From assembly GCA_963693285.1 (NCBI GenBank), contig OY848930.1, forward strand, positions 4,402,001-4,466,000: a stretch of DNA of 64,000 nt. Reading direction: 5' to 3'. The DNA is from Xestospongia muta (lineage: Eukaryota > Porifera > Demospongiae > Haplosclerida > Petrosiidae). A program made the translations under genes and the position numbers. Position 1 is the stretch's first letter. Each line of letters begins with the position of its first letter. Below the pieces are notes generated by a model. That model had not been told where the DNA came from. It worked only from the letters and a program-made list of their open reading frames with translations, and did no database searches. Below are positions 43,600 to 55,239 of the stretch, piece by piece.

Positions 43600-46500
43600 A
43601 TGTTGCTGTTCTTGGTTTTCTTTCTTCCTCTTTATGCCCTCGCTACTGCAATAGTGCCTGTAAAAGTCGATAGTGACACACTCAATTATGTCATGCTGGG
43701 AGATTGGGGTGGTCAGTCTAACTATCCATATTATACTACTACAGAAAAGAAGATAGCTGCTAGTATGGGCGCCAAAGCACAGGAGATAGACTCTCAATTC
43801 ACTATTGCTTTGGGTGACAATTTCTATGGCTATGGAGTAAAGAATGTAGACGATCCTCGATTCCAAACCACATTTGAGGTAATCCCCAGAGATGACAGCA
43901 TTGTGGTTAATAATAGCAATGTATGTGTCTTTAGGTCCAGCATACTTTGTTATGTATTTCATAGTCTCATTCCTAAACTCCCTGACAATCGGACTGATTT
44001 CCAAACTGGAACAGAATTATTAAAGTCAATCAGTTAAATTCTCGTATGTCAGTGAGACTAGAGACAAGACTATTAAGTAGATCCTTAATCTCTTACTAAG
44101 CTTATGTGTTACAGTATTGACCTCTTGTTAGACTTGTTAGACAGTACTGACTTAATCGTTGGCCACTGGTAACCCTATGGTCTACATCTGCCTAGCACAT
44201 GTTAAAAAGGTGTCGATAACATGTGCTATCACATGTTACTCTGAGTTATGCCAGTGATTGTAGCACTTGTATTATCTAAAGGAATTTTATAGTTTTCTTA
44301 GCAGCATTGACTCTACTCCTACCGATCTTAGTGAATCTTAGTGAATGCGTGCTCACAAAATACTTAAACAATAAAGTCAACTGTTGTTGTTAGTATAAGT
44401 AATTTAGATGCATTTTTATAATGTGCAACCTGCAGAATTGAGATTGTGAAGTTGCTTTTGTTGATGTCAATGCTCGCTTTTACCTAGTAATGCTCAAAAT
44501 GTATGTCAACATTATTGGTGGTTGGTTCTGTATAACTAAACAACTATGTAGCAGCTGGTATTATTACACAATAAGCCAGTCATATAAGTATTAACGCTTG
44601 AATGCTTTTCTGCCATTTTATTTCATTTAGAATGTCTTCACAGCAAAATCACTTCAAAAACGATGGTATGTACTGTGTGGAAACCACGATCACTATGGCA
44701 ACCAAACTGCTGAAGTTGAATACACTAAGAAATCTAATCGATGGTATATGCCAAACCTTTATTACACAGAAGTAAGTACCTCTGGCTATAGAGAGATTAC
44801 AATGTAATAACAATATGACTACAATGTATGGATGATGAAATAAGTGCTGAGTCAGCATAAATAAGTGCTGAATCAGCATAAATAAGATTCAGCATAGATA
44901 AGTGCTGAAATATCATGATTATATCTTGTGTATATTAAATATTAATAGTCTTGTATAACTAGTCCCTCCTGTAAAGGAATAGGATTTGTTTTGGGAGAGG
45001 GGTTATTTACGGAAGACTAGAGGTTTTATAATTATGTAGTTATATTGTGTTTCCTTTAGTCTTTTGTTCTGAGCTCTTCTAATACTACAGTTCAAATGAT
45101 ATTTATTGACACTGTTGTTCTTGCTGGTATAACACATCCTACATTGCGCTATTTACCCCCTAGTGGTCCCCAATCAAGTAAAGACTCAGAAGCCGAGTGG
45201 ACGTGGATTGAAGACACACTGTCAAAGTCTACAGCTGATTGGGTTCTTGTCCATGGACATTATCCAGGTTAGAAATATGATAGTTCTGGAAATTATCATA
45301 TTTAACTAATTTACTTTACTTAATTTACTTGATTGAACATAAAAAAATTATTACATAATGTAAATAATATTTATAAACCTCAAACTTGAAAACCTTAAAA
45401 TTTAAATCACATGAATACTTAATATGCAAAGATTTCCTTATTTTTATAGTATAGCATTAAAAATTGAAATCAACTGGTTTATAATCAAAAATACATGAGT
45501 ATATAAATTTATATATAATATATATAGTATATATTATATATAATTTATATATAATACATATTATATAATATATATTAGAATTTAGATGTATTATGTGTTA
45601 GTCAATAATCTTGTCAAACGATATTAAACACATTACTATTGGCAACCACTATTACTGCTTATATGTACAATAGTTATCATGTGTGTATTTTCACGTTTAG
45701 TTTGGTCTGTTGCTGAACATGGTCCTACTCAAGTCTTAGTTGATCGTCTACGACCTATGCTTATGAAATATAATGCTTCAGCGTAAGAAATAGACAAAGA
45801 GACAAACAAATAACTTCCATTTTACTTGTGTTCTCTTTCCTTCTTAGTTATTTTTGTGGTCATGATCATAATATACAACATATTAAAGAAGATGGATCGA
45901 GTGTGAACTATTTTGTAACTGGTGCTGGTCATCTTACAGATCCCTCTACAGTGCATGAGGTTAGTAGTTCCTGTTGCTAGAAATATCAATCTCATTAATG
46001 TATGTTTAAGAAGTCTGGCTCTATTTAGGATACTAACCACCTTGTCTTGTTATTATTATGTTGTTTGATAATTGTTTTACTCCTCTATTTCTGTTTTCTT
46101 TCAACAGGATAAAATACCCAAGGGGTCACTGAAATTTCATTATGGTCCCATAGATATCATGGAAAGTCATGGAGGTTTCAATACAGTAAGCATTACTGAT
46201 AAGACAATGGTAGTCACCTTCTTTGATGATGATGGTAAGTTCTATTGTAAATAATATCGGATACTAGAAAATTTTCTAGTAATAAAATTTTTATTAATTC
46301 TCTAAATTTTGTATTTCATTAACAAAATTTTGAGAATTAATAGCATATAATAGTATCTTGCCCCTTGTTCAAGTAGTTTGTAAATAATAATTATCACAAT
46401 CACTCTAGTTTGTGAAATTTGTAAACATTTCACATTATATTATGATATTGTAATTATTAACTCTCTCTGTGTTAATGTTGACTGTGTGTTGAAGTTTACC

Positions 46501-46939
46501 ACAGATATTTACTGTACTATATCCAACAAAACTCCCTTACATGTTATTGTTATGCATAATAGGTAATACTTTACTTTTAAATAAATAGTTTGTTGATTTT
46601 TGTTTAACTTTCAGTTTCATTGTTATGAAATATAACTATAACTAATTCCTTTAATAACAAAGCGAGTGTTGTAACCCTCGCCCACACAATGACTGACGAG
46701 GGTAAATAACATTGAACATATTATGATTTACTGATAGCTAAATTTTTACATCAGACAAACACAAGTATGGTTAGCATTATAAATACAAACAATCAATCAA
46801 TTATACTGTCTGTATATACACAATAACTATCTTAGCTTGTTTTGTTTATAAAATAATATAAAAGAGACTAAGTTTATGACATGTCTCTTCTTTTCCAGGT
46901 AAACAAATCTATACAACAACCATTACAAAGAACACATGA
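43600..46939 (+). CDS. ACP5: Tartrate-resistant (purple) acid phosphatase type 5-like, copy 2
   Basis: Same family and identical exon phases as the preceding gene. Exons: 43600-43878, 44631-44771, 45060-45267, 45701-45782, 45848-45959, 46108-46234, 46899-46939; 990 nt, 329 aa. Signal peptide MLLFLVFFLPLYALATA. The metal-site motifs are all kept: GDWGG (D35), GDNFY (D73), GNHD, GHYP (H207), GHDHN (H242, H244). The proteins differ in the loop between exons 3 and 4 (Lys-rich in copy 1, SKDSEAEW in copy 2). Intron 5, exon 6 and intron 6 of this copy are the source of three broken fragments further right. Confidence 0.93.
45500..45590. repeat. AT-rich cruciform-prone stretch in ACP5 copy 2 intron 3
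   Basis: Overlapping TATATAATATATA-type palindromes. Low-complexity; no element recognised. Confidence 0.7.
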
Positions 46940-47507
46940 AAAGTTCATGTGTTCTTGTGCGTTACCATCTATCTATTAGAGAACTCTAGTTTTGTACTAT
47001 TGAAAACTACAGTGTATTTGTGATAATTTAATTAACCAAATCTGCTGATTGTCACATAATGTCTGTCATATGATTTGTATAATGGACATATTCAAATAAA
47101 ATAGTTTTTTTCATTAGTCATTGTTTAGATGATGATAATTGAGATAATCAGAACTACAATAGAAATATTGAACTGTTACACTTGATATACTAAATACACT
47201 TGACCCAACAGTCAACATTCTAATAATAACAATAAAATGAGTTTGTGTCATTATTTGGGTTTGAGTCAACAACAAGTGAGAAGAATAAGGTATACCTTAT
47301 AATAAAAAACATTGACAAACAAGTAGATATTGTGATTTTACTAACATGCATGTAGTTTTTATGCATTCATCAAATATGCTGCCATGTTCACTCCTTGTTA
47401 TAAAGCAATGATTATATACATATACAGAATTATACATAATTATATACACACACCAAAGTGTACTGGTTTCTAAACTATAACAATTGCATTTAAAGAGTTT
47501 CTGGTTT
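46940..47507. other. Convergent gap ACP5 copy 2 / ML gene 1
   Basis: This stretch holds the 3' ends of both genes. At about 47255-47305 the minus strand shows a decayed remnant of an ML-type exon 1 (Met followed by about 15 hydrophobic codons), matching the position where the intact ML gene 4 starts beyond ML gene 5. Confidence 0.55.
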
Positions 47508-48156
47508 CTAAAGAGTAATTTTGATGTCCAGACAGCCCAATTCTTTGTTGTCTTGATCAAAGAATGTCACTTTTCCTTCATATTCACCCTATCATTATAA
47601 AACACATCTATGGCTGATATGATGTCTTTGGTCTTACTGAAGGAATAAAATCAGGAATCATCTCTTCATAATGAAGATTAAATGGACCAGGTTGTACAGG
47701 ACAATTCTTATTGATTTGTGTAATAAGATCACAAAAATCTAATTTCTCATCAACTATAGAAATTGTGCCATAATTAAGGGTTACCTCTACTAGGCCAGAT
47801 GTCACCTGTTCCTCTGTAAATATAAGAAACATAAAAGAACTTACGTAAGAGATACTTATAACAAAACATACTTAATTGCATCTTGACATCAAGTATAACA
47901 TTTGACCCCTTCTTTGGTTGACTGGGTGTAACAGAAATTGATATTATTTGTAAGCGACTTTTATCATCAGGTTTACCTATATAAATTATAACAGGTTACA
48001 AGTAGTAATTTTGATTGATTAAAACTTACTGCAATTGTTAATTGAAAAGCCTTGGTTATCATAATAACCATCAATATATGCTGTTTTATGTAGACTAACA
48101 GCAGTCAGGGAAGGAAGAAGGATAGCAATAACAAAAAGGGCCACCAGTGTCTTCAT
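47508..48156 (-). CDS. ML-domain secreted lipid-binding protein 1 (PG/PI-TP / NPC2-like)
   Basis: ML (MD-2-related lipid recognition) proteins are small secreted beta-sandwich proteins that carry single lipids (NPC2, GM2 activator, PG/PI transfer protein). Exons: 48030-48156, 47872-47976, 47638-47813, 47508-47588; 489 nt, 162 aa, phases 1-1-0. Signal peptide MKTLVALFVIAILLPSLTA. Typical blocks: SVTPSQPKKGSNV (PG/PI-TP-like P-x-x-PKKG), DFCDLITQINKNCPVQPGP, and GEYEGKVTFFDQDNKELGCL at the end. Paired Cys (NNC, DFC, NCP, GCL) fit the ML disulfides. Almost identical to ML genes 2, 3 and 5. The lipid ligand is unknown. Confidence 0.88.
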
Positions 48157-49288
48157 TCTTTATATCTCTGTCTCTGTGTTAGTCTGGTAAATCTGCTTGT
48201 GTACGTTACTTAAGTATACTTCTGTTGTTTTTGTTACCTAAACACTTTTAAAAGTTTGTGAGTTTTAATTTTATATATACATAATGTTAAAGTGGTATGT
48301 TTAAGGTCAAGGCCTCTTTTGATCTCAAAGAAACACAAGTTTTGGTCTGTGACATTTGACCCTTTCTTTGGTTGACTGGGTTTAGTTGCTGTTGCTAGAA
48401 ATATCAATCTCAGTATTGTATGTTTATGAAGCCTGGCTCTATTTGGGATACTAACTGTCTTGTCATCATATTGTTTGATATTTTTTTTTACTCTCCTATT
48501 TTTGTGTTTTCAATGGGATAAAATACCCAAGGGGTCACTCAAATTTCATTATGGTCTCTCCCATAGATATCATGAAAAGTCATGGTAGTTTCAATACAGT
48601 AAGCATTACTGATAAGACAATGGTAGTCACATTCTTTGATGATGTTGGTAAGTTCTATTGTAAATAATATCGGATACTAGAAAGTTTTCAAGTAATAACA
48701 TTTTTATGAATTCTCTAAAATTTTGTATTTCATTAACAAAATTTTGAGAATTAATAGCATATAATGGTATCTTTCCCCTTGTTCAAGTAGTTTGTAAATA
48801 ATAATTATCACAATCACTCTAGTTTGTGAAATTTGTAAACATTTCCCATTATATTATGATATTGTAATTATTAACTCTCTCTATGTTAATGTTGACTGTG
48901 TGTTGAAGTTTACCACAGATATGTACTGTACTATATCCAATAAAACTCCCTTACATATTATTGTTATGCATATTAGGTAATATTTTACTTTTAAATAAAT
49001 AGTTTGTTGATTTTGGTGTTTAACTTTCAGTTTCATTGTTATGAAATATACCTATAACTAATTCCTTTAATAACAAGGTGACTACACCAGTAGAAAACCC
49101 CATTAACAAACAAGTAGAGATTATGATTTTACTAACATGCGCGTGGTTTTATGTGTTCATCAATTTTGCTGCCATGTTCACTCCTTGTTATAAAGCAATG
49201 ATTATATACATATACAGAATTATACATAATTATATATACGCACCAAAATGTACTGGTTCTAAACTAGAACAATTGCATTGACAGTGCT
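48157..49288. other. Unit junction 1: ML 5' flank, ML exon-2 scrap, ACP5 fragment, ML-B vestige
   Basis: Reading rightward: the ML gene 1 5' flank (to ~48350); about 33 bp copied from ML exon 2 (TTTGGTTGACTGGGT); ACP5 intron 5-exon 6-intron 6 (~48384-49077); then 49078-49103, the complement of an ML gene 4-like start (Met-Gly-Phe-Ser-Thr-Gly-Val); then the 3' flank of ML gene 2. The same joints recur at the next two units. Confidence 0.75.
48517..48647 (+). pseudogene. Broken ACP5 exon 6, fragment 1
   Basis: 131 bp versus 127 in the parent exon (46108-46234). A 4-bp insertion (GGTCTCTCCCATAG for GGTCCCATAG) shifts the frame, Gly is changed in SHGGF, and the acceptor AG is lost (CAATG before GATAAAA). 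Flanked by matching intron 5 and intron 6 sequence, but with no other ACP5 exons. Confidence 0.9.
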
Positions 49289-49937
49289 CTAAAGAGTAAC
49301 TTTGACGTCGAAACAGACCAATTCTTTGTTGTCTTGATCAAAAATCTTCCCTTTACCTTCATATTCACCCTATCATTATAAAACACATCTATAGCTGATA
49401 TAATATGTTTGGTCTTACTGAAGGAATAAAATCAGGAATCATCTTTTCAAAATGAAGATTTAGTGGACCAGGTTGTACAGGACAATTCTTGTTGATTTCT
49501 GTAATAAGGTCACAAAAATCTAATTTCTCATCAACAATAGAAATTGTGCCATAATTAAGGGTTGCCTCTACTAGGCCAGATGTCACCTGTTCCTCTATAA
49601 ATATAAGAAACATAAAAGAACTTACCTAAGAGATACTTATAACAAAACATACTTAATTGCATCTTGACATCAAGTGTAACATTTGACCCCTTCTTTGGTT
49701 GACTGGGTGTAACAGTAATTGATAATATTTCTAAGCGACTTTTATCATCAGGTTTACCTATATAAATTATAACAGGTTACAAGTAGTAATTTTGATTGAT
49801 TAAAACTTACTGCAATTGTTAATTGAAAAGCCTTGGTTATCATAATAACCATCAATATATGCTGTTTTATGTAGACTAACAGCAGTCAGGGAAGGAAGAA
49901 GGATAGCAATAACAAAAAGGGCCACCAGTGTCTTCAT
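49289..49937 (-). CDS. ML-domain secreted lipid-binding protein 2
   Basis: Same four-exon structure as ML gene 1: 49811-49937, 49653-49757, 49419-49594, 49289-49369; 489 nt, 162 aa. Identical signal peptide. Differences from gene 1 are few: RLEILSITVTPSQ, ITEINKNCPVQ and GKGKIFDQDNKELVCFDVK. All Cys are kept. It lies 1,781 bp from gene 1, matching the tandem period. Secreted lipid carrier by family; ligand unknown. Confidence 0.87.
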
Positions 49938-51083
49938 TCTTTATATATCTGTCTCTGTGTTAGTCTGGTAAATCTGCTTGTGTATATTACTTAAGTATGC
50001 TGCTGTTGTTTTTGTTACCTAAACACTTTTAAAAGCATGTTAATTTTTAATTTTATATGTACATAATGTTAAAGTGGTATGTTTAAGGTCAAGGTCTATT
50101 TTGGCTTCAAAAGAAACACAAGTTTTGGTCTGTGACATTTGACCCCTTCTTTGGTTCACTTGTTCAGTTCCTGTTGCTAGAAATATCAATCTCAGTATTG
50201 TATGTTTATGAAGCCTGGCTCTATTTAGGATACTAACCACCTTGTATTTTATTATTATGTTGTTTGATAATTTTTTTATTTTTTACTCTCCTATTTTTGT
50301 GTTTTCAATGGGATAAAATACCCAAGGGGTCACTGAAATTTCATTATGGTCCCTCCCATAGATATCATGAAAAGTCATGGTAGTTTCAATACAGTAAGCA
50401 TTAGTGATAAGACAATGGTAGTCACCTTCTTTGATGATGATGGTAAGTTCTATTGTAAATAATATCAGATACTAGAAAGTTTTCAAGTAATAAAATTTTA
50501 TGAATCCTCTAAAATTTTGTATTTCATTAACAAAATTTTGAAAATTAATAGCATATAATAGTATCTTTCCCCTTGTTCAAGTAGTTTGAGAATAATAATT
50601 ATCACAATCACTCTAGTTTGTGAAATTTGTAAACATTTCACATTATATTATGATATTGTAATTATTAACTCTCTCTATGTTAATGTTGACTGTGTGTTAA
50701 AGTTTACCACAGATATTTACTGTACTATATCCAATAAAACTCCCTTACATATTATTGTTATGCATATTAGGTAATATTTTACTTTTAAATAAATAGTTTG
50801 TTGATTTTGGTGTTTAACTTTCAGTTTTACTGTTATGAAATATACCTATAACTAATTCCTTTAATAACAAGGCGAGTACACCAGTGGAAAACACCATTAA
50901 CAAACAAGTAGAGATTGTGATTTTACTAACATGCGCATGGTTTTTATGCATTCATCAATTTTGCTGCCATGTTTACTCCTTGTTATAAAGCAATGATTAT
51001 GTACATATACAGAATTATACATAATTATATATACACACCAAAATGTACTGGTTCTAAACTAGAACAGTTGGATTGACAGTGCT
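49938..51083. other. Unit junction 2, with second ACP5 fragment
   Basis: Same order as junction 1: ML 5' flank, ML exon-2 scrap (~50135-50160, more decayed), ACP5 intron 5-exon 6-intron 6 (~50164-50871), vestigial ML-B start (~50872-50897), ML 3' flank. Confidence 0.75.
50312..50442 (+). pseudogene. Broken ACP5 exon 6, fragment 2
   Basis: 131 bp with the same 4-bp frameshift (GGTCCCTCCCATAG) and the same lost acceptor as fragment 1. Begins 1,795 bp after it. Confidence 0.9.
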
Positions 51084-51732
51084 CTAAAGAGTAACTTTGA
51101 CATCGAAACAGACCAATTCTTTGTTGTCTTGATCAAAAATCTTTCCTTTACCTTCATATTCACCCTATCATTATAAAACACATCTATGGCTGATATAATA
51201 TCTTTGGTCTTACTGAAGGAACAAAGTCAGGAATCATCTTTTCAAAGTGAAGATTTAATGGACCAGGTTGTACAGGACAATTCTTGTTGATTTCTGTAAT
51301 AAGATCACAAAAATCTAATTTCTCATCAACTATAGAAATAGTGCCATAATTAAGGGTTGCCTCTATTAGGCCAGATGTCACCTGTTCCTCTATAAATATA
51401 AGAAACATAAAAGAACTTACGTAAGAGATACTTATAACAAAACATACTTAATTGCATCTTGACATCAAGTGTAACATTTGACCCCTTCTTTGGTTGACTG
51501 GGTGTAACAGTAATTGATATTATTTCTAAGCGACTTTTATCATCAGGTTTACCTATATAAATTATAACAGGTTACAAGTAGTAATTTTGATTGATTAAAA
51601 CTTACTGCAATTGTTAAATGATAAACCTTGGTTATCATAATAACCATCAATATATGCTGTTTTATGTAGACTAACAGCAGTCAGGGAAGGAAGAAGGATA
51701 GCAATAACAAAAAGGGCCACCAGTGTCTTCAT
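51084..51732 (-). CDS. ML-domain secreted lipid-binding protein 3
   Basis: Exons: 51606-51732, 51448-51552, 51214-51389, 51084-51164; 489 nt, 162 aa. Identical signal peptide. Exon 1 ends NQGLSFNNC instead of NQGFSINNC; exon 3 has DFVPS. All Cys retained. 1,795 bp from gene 2. Recent duplicate or kept alike by gene conversion. Confidence 0.87.
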
Positions 51733-52102
51733 TCTTTATATCTCTGTCTCTGTGTTAGTCTGGTAAATCTGCTTGTGTACGTTACTTAAATATACTGCTG
51801 TTGTTTTTGTTACCTAAACACTTTTAAAAGCTTGTTAATTTTTAATTTTATATGTACATGATGTTAAAGTGGTATGTTTAAGGTCAAGGCCTATTTTGAT
51901 CTCAAAGAAACACAAGTTTTGGTCTGTGACATTTGACCCTTTCTTTGGTTGACTGGGTTTAGTTGCTGTTACTAGAAATATCAATCTCATTATTGTATGT
52001 TTATGAAGCCTGGCTCTATTTAGGATACTAACCACCTTGTATTTTATTATTATGTTGTTTGATAATTTTTTTATTTTTTACTCTCCTATTTTGTGTTCTC
52101 AG

Positions 52103-52233
52103 GATAAAATACCCAAGGGGTCACTCAAATTTCATTATGGTCCCTCCCATAGATATCATGAAAAGTCATGGTAGTTTCAATACAGTAAGCATTACTGATA
52201 AGACAATGGTAGTCACCTTCTTTGATGATGATG
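52103..52233 (+). pseudogene. Broken ACP5 exon 6, fragment 3
   Basis: 131 bp with the same 4-bp frameshift, but its acceptor is intact (TTCTCAG). Starts 1,791 bp after fragment 2. Confidence 0.9.
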
Positions 52234-53633
52234 GTAAGTTCTATTGTAAATAATATCGGATACTAGAAAGTTTTCAAGTAATAAAATTTTTATGAATTCT
52301 CTAAAATTTTGTATTTCATTAACAAAATTTTGAGAATTAATAGCATATAATAGTATCTTGCCCCTTGTTCAAGTAGTTTGAGAATAATAATTATCACAAT
52401 CACTCTAGTTTGTGAAATTTGTAAACATTTCCTATTATAATATGATATTGTAATTATTAACTCTCTCTATGTTAATGTTGACTGTGTGTTAAAGTTTACC
52501 ACAGATATTTACTGTACTATATCCAACAAAACTCCCTTACATATTATTGTTATGCATAATAGCTAATACTTTACTTTTAAATAAATAGTTTGTTGATTTT
52601 GGTGTTTAACTTTCAGTTTCATTGTTATGAAATATAACTATAGCTAATTCCTTTAATAACAAGGTGACTACACCAGTGGAAAACCCATTAACAAACAAGT
52701 AGAGATTGTGATTTTACTAACATATCTCTTGTGTACGTTACTTAAATATACTGCTGTTGTTTTTGTTACCTAAACACTTTGAAAGCTTGTGAGTTTTAAT
52801 TTTATATGTGCATGTTTTACAAATGGTATGTTTAAGGTCAAGGCCTATTTTAGCTTCAAAAGAAACACAAGTTTTGGTTTGTGACCTCATGCTGGAGAAT
52901 AGCGTAGAATTTGCTTGAAATCATGTGAGTATTAAAGAGTAAGATTTATTAGTGAGTTGTATTATTTAAAACAGCTTCTTTTATAAGTTATTGTTAAGAC
53001 AGTGGTAAGTGAAGTAATCAAACTACAATGAAAAATATTGAACTCCAAACTATACATTCAATAAGACATATATTTTTCTTGTGTCACTAACAGACATGGC
53101 CAACTGTCAACATACAAATCAAATGTAGTACACTATGTAATGAGTTGGCAAATAGTTCTATATGTAGCCTGTATATAATATATATATATATATGGTAGAT
53201 TACTGTTATGTTATAGTTCCTTATACATAAACTGTTTTGTGACAGGTTATAATTTTGCTGTTAGTGTTGTGCATATATTTGCTAGCTTTCATTATGCATG
53301 TCCGTTTTGTAAGCATATCATAACTGTCAATGTTTTTAGTGGACTATTATAGCATTATATATAATGTATGGCATGTACTTTATTGCTTGACTATATATGT
53401 AATTGTGGATGTAGTTAAGCAATACCTCAATAACACATATCATTCTTGCAATGGGTAAACTATGACTTTGTTTTGTTTTCATTATGGCATATATTGTGAG
53501 TGTAAGAGATAATAAACTGTCAATATCACTATCACTCTCTACTTTCAAATGTCAAATTTAGATTTACCATGAATTTATCCTTTTTGGGAGATAAAGATAG
53601 ATAGATGGAGAGAGAGAGAAAGAGAAAGAGAGT

Positions 53634-53635
<2 letters not shown>

Positions 53636-53687
<52 letters not shown>
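53636..53687. repeat. (GT)n(GA)n microsatellite
   Basis: Compound dinucleotide repeat in intergenic spacer. Confidence 0.95.
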
Positions 53688-54067
53688 ACTAAGAAAGGTG
53701 ATGGCCAATATATGTACTACATATGTCATTTAGTATAGTCACTTCTATTCATTCATTCATGTAACACACTGTCATCAGTACATGTGATAAACACTTCATA
53801 ACTCAAAAGGTCTTTGTTAACAAACATACTATGTATAAAGGTGGATTGTCCAAAGAGATGGCACAATAATATATTAAGGAATAAAGCCAGAGTGATAGAT
53901 ACCAATATTATAATTGGATGAAAATGTAATAGAAATAACAAATATAACTAAACACATATGACAATATAAGCACAATAATAATAATTGGAATATCTAATAA
54001 GATGAATTAGTTACAAATTCACTACAATATCTCAATAGATCACATGTGTTAATGTTTGTTTTACTTG

Positions 54068-55048
54068 TTAAGCACCCATATTGATATTCAGAGATACACA
54101 AGCTAATTCTTGTCCATTCTCATCCACTGCTACTATAGAACCAGTGTATTGACCCTGGCCATGGATAGAAAAAAGTATAAAAGTAAAAAAATGACAATGT
54201 TCTGTTGAATGTAGCAAACGAGTAGTTGAATGGCCTGTGAACATTATCCATGAATGGCAAGTGTGGTGTACGTTTAATATTTGTAGTTAGCAAGATGGTA
54301 CCATGTGCTTGTCACTCATTGTGTTTGTGTTCCCAGATGGAACCACTACTGTGTGCATGTGAGTGTGTGTGTGTTCTATCTAGATACATACGTACTGGTG
54401 GCAATGAGGAAGGGATGGTAGTTCCCCATGTCAAAGTTATGGTTCCTTTTGATAGTGGACAAGAGGAACCAGACTGCTCTAGAAAACTACACAAGTTGTA
54501 TTTCTTGCGTAGAATTGTCATTATATTAGCATATCGTAATATCACAGACAATCTTCCGCTATTAACATCTTGACCTTTAAAGAGAAAAGAAGATTACTAT
54601 ATGAATGAAAATAATGTTTGTTCAACTCACCAAGTTTTGCTGTCATTGCAGCATAGACTTCTTGTCCACGTCGAAGTGGGGTAGGGGCTATGCTTACTGA
54701 GTAAATGGTCATTGGATCTGAAGATCGACCTATAGTATGACCAAGGTAGTCATAACTATGATACATTAAGATGGTATACTTAATATGCTTTGATGTTGAT
54801 ATTAGTGTCAAACAAAAATCATTATTAATAGCTTTGTCGTTTATTAATGCTTGAAAGAAAACACTTTCTGTCAAAATGCAACAACAAATATTAAGGGACT
54901 TACTGCAATCTGTCCAAAGAGAGTTAGTTTTTGATATTGTTTTTTCACCAATTTCTATTTCATTTCTCGGGTTTGGGTCTTCTTGGACTGCTCTTGATAG
55001 TAAGCAACAGTAAGTGAGAAGAACTAGTACACCAGTAGAAAACGCCAT
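54068..55048 (-). CDS. ML-domain secreted protein 4 (diverged, 'B' type)
   Basis: Exons: 54904-55048, 54631-54729, 54396-54574, 54068-54154; 510 nt, 169 aa, same phases (1-1-0) as the other ML genes. Signal peptide MAFSTGVLVLLTYCCLLSRA. Conserved blocks: YSVSIAPTPLRRGQEV, KKYNLCSFLEQSGSSCPLSKG, GQYTGSIVAVDENGQELACV. Cys positions match the family. Only 191 bp separate its ATG from the stop codon of ML gene 5, giving a closely spaced tandem pair. Its first eight codons are what remains, in vestigial form, in the amplified units to the left. Confidence 0.82.
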
Positions 55049-55239
55049 CAACAAACGAGTAGGGATTATGATTTTACTATCATGCGTGTGGCTTTATGCG
55101 CGCGTCAATTTTCCTGCCATGTTCGCTCCTTGTTATAAAGCAATGATTATATACATATACAGAATTATACATAATTATACACACACACCAAAATGTACTG
55201 GTTTCTAAACTAGAACAATTGCATTGACAGTGCTCTAGT

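Larger units (their letters stand above)
51733..54067. other. Unit junction 3, ML deletion scar and plain spacer
   Basis: Contains ACP5 fragment 3 with its flanking introns (~51961-52662), the ML-B vestige, then at about 52721 the ML 3' flank jumps straight to ML 5'-flank sequence (CTTGTGTACGTTACTTAAAT). The fourth ML gene of the array is therefore missing. 52860-54067 is AT-rich spacer with one GT/GA microsatellite; I see no gene there. 53030-53120 resembles the sequence at 47150-47230. Confidence 0.7.
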
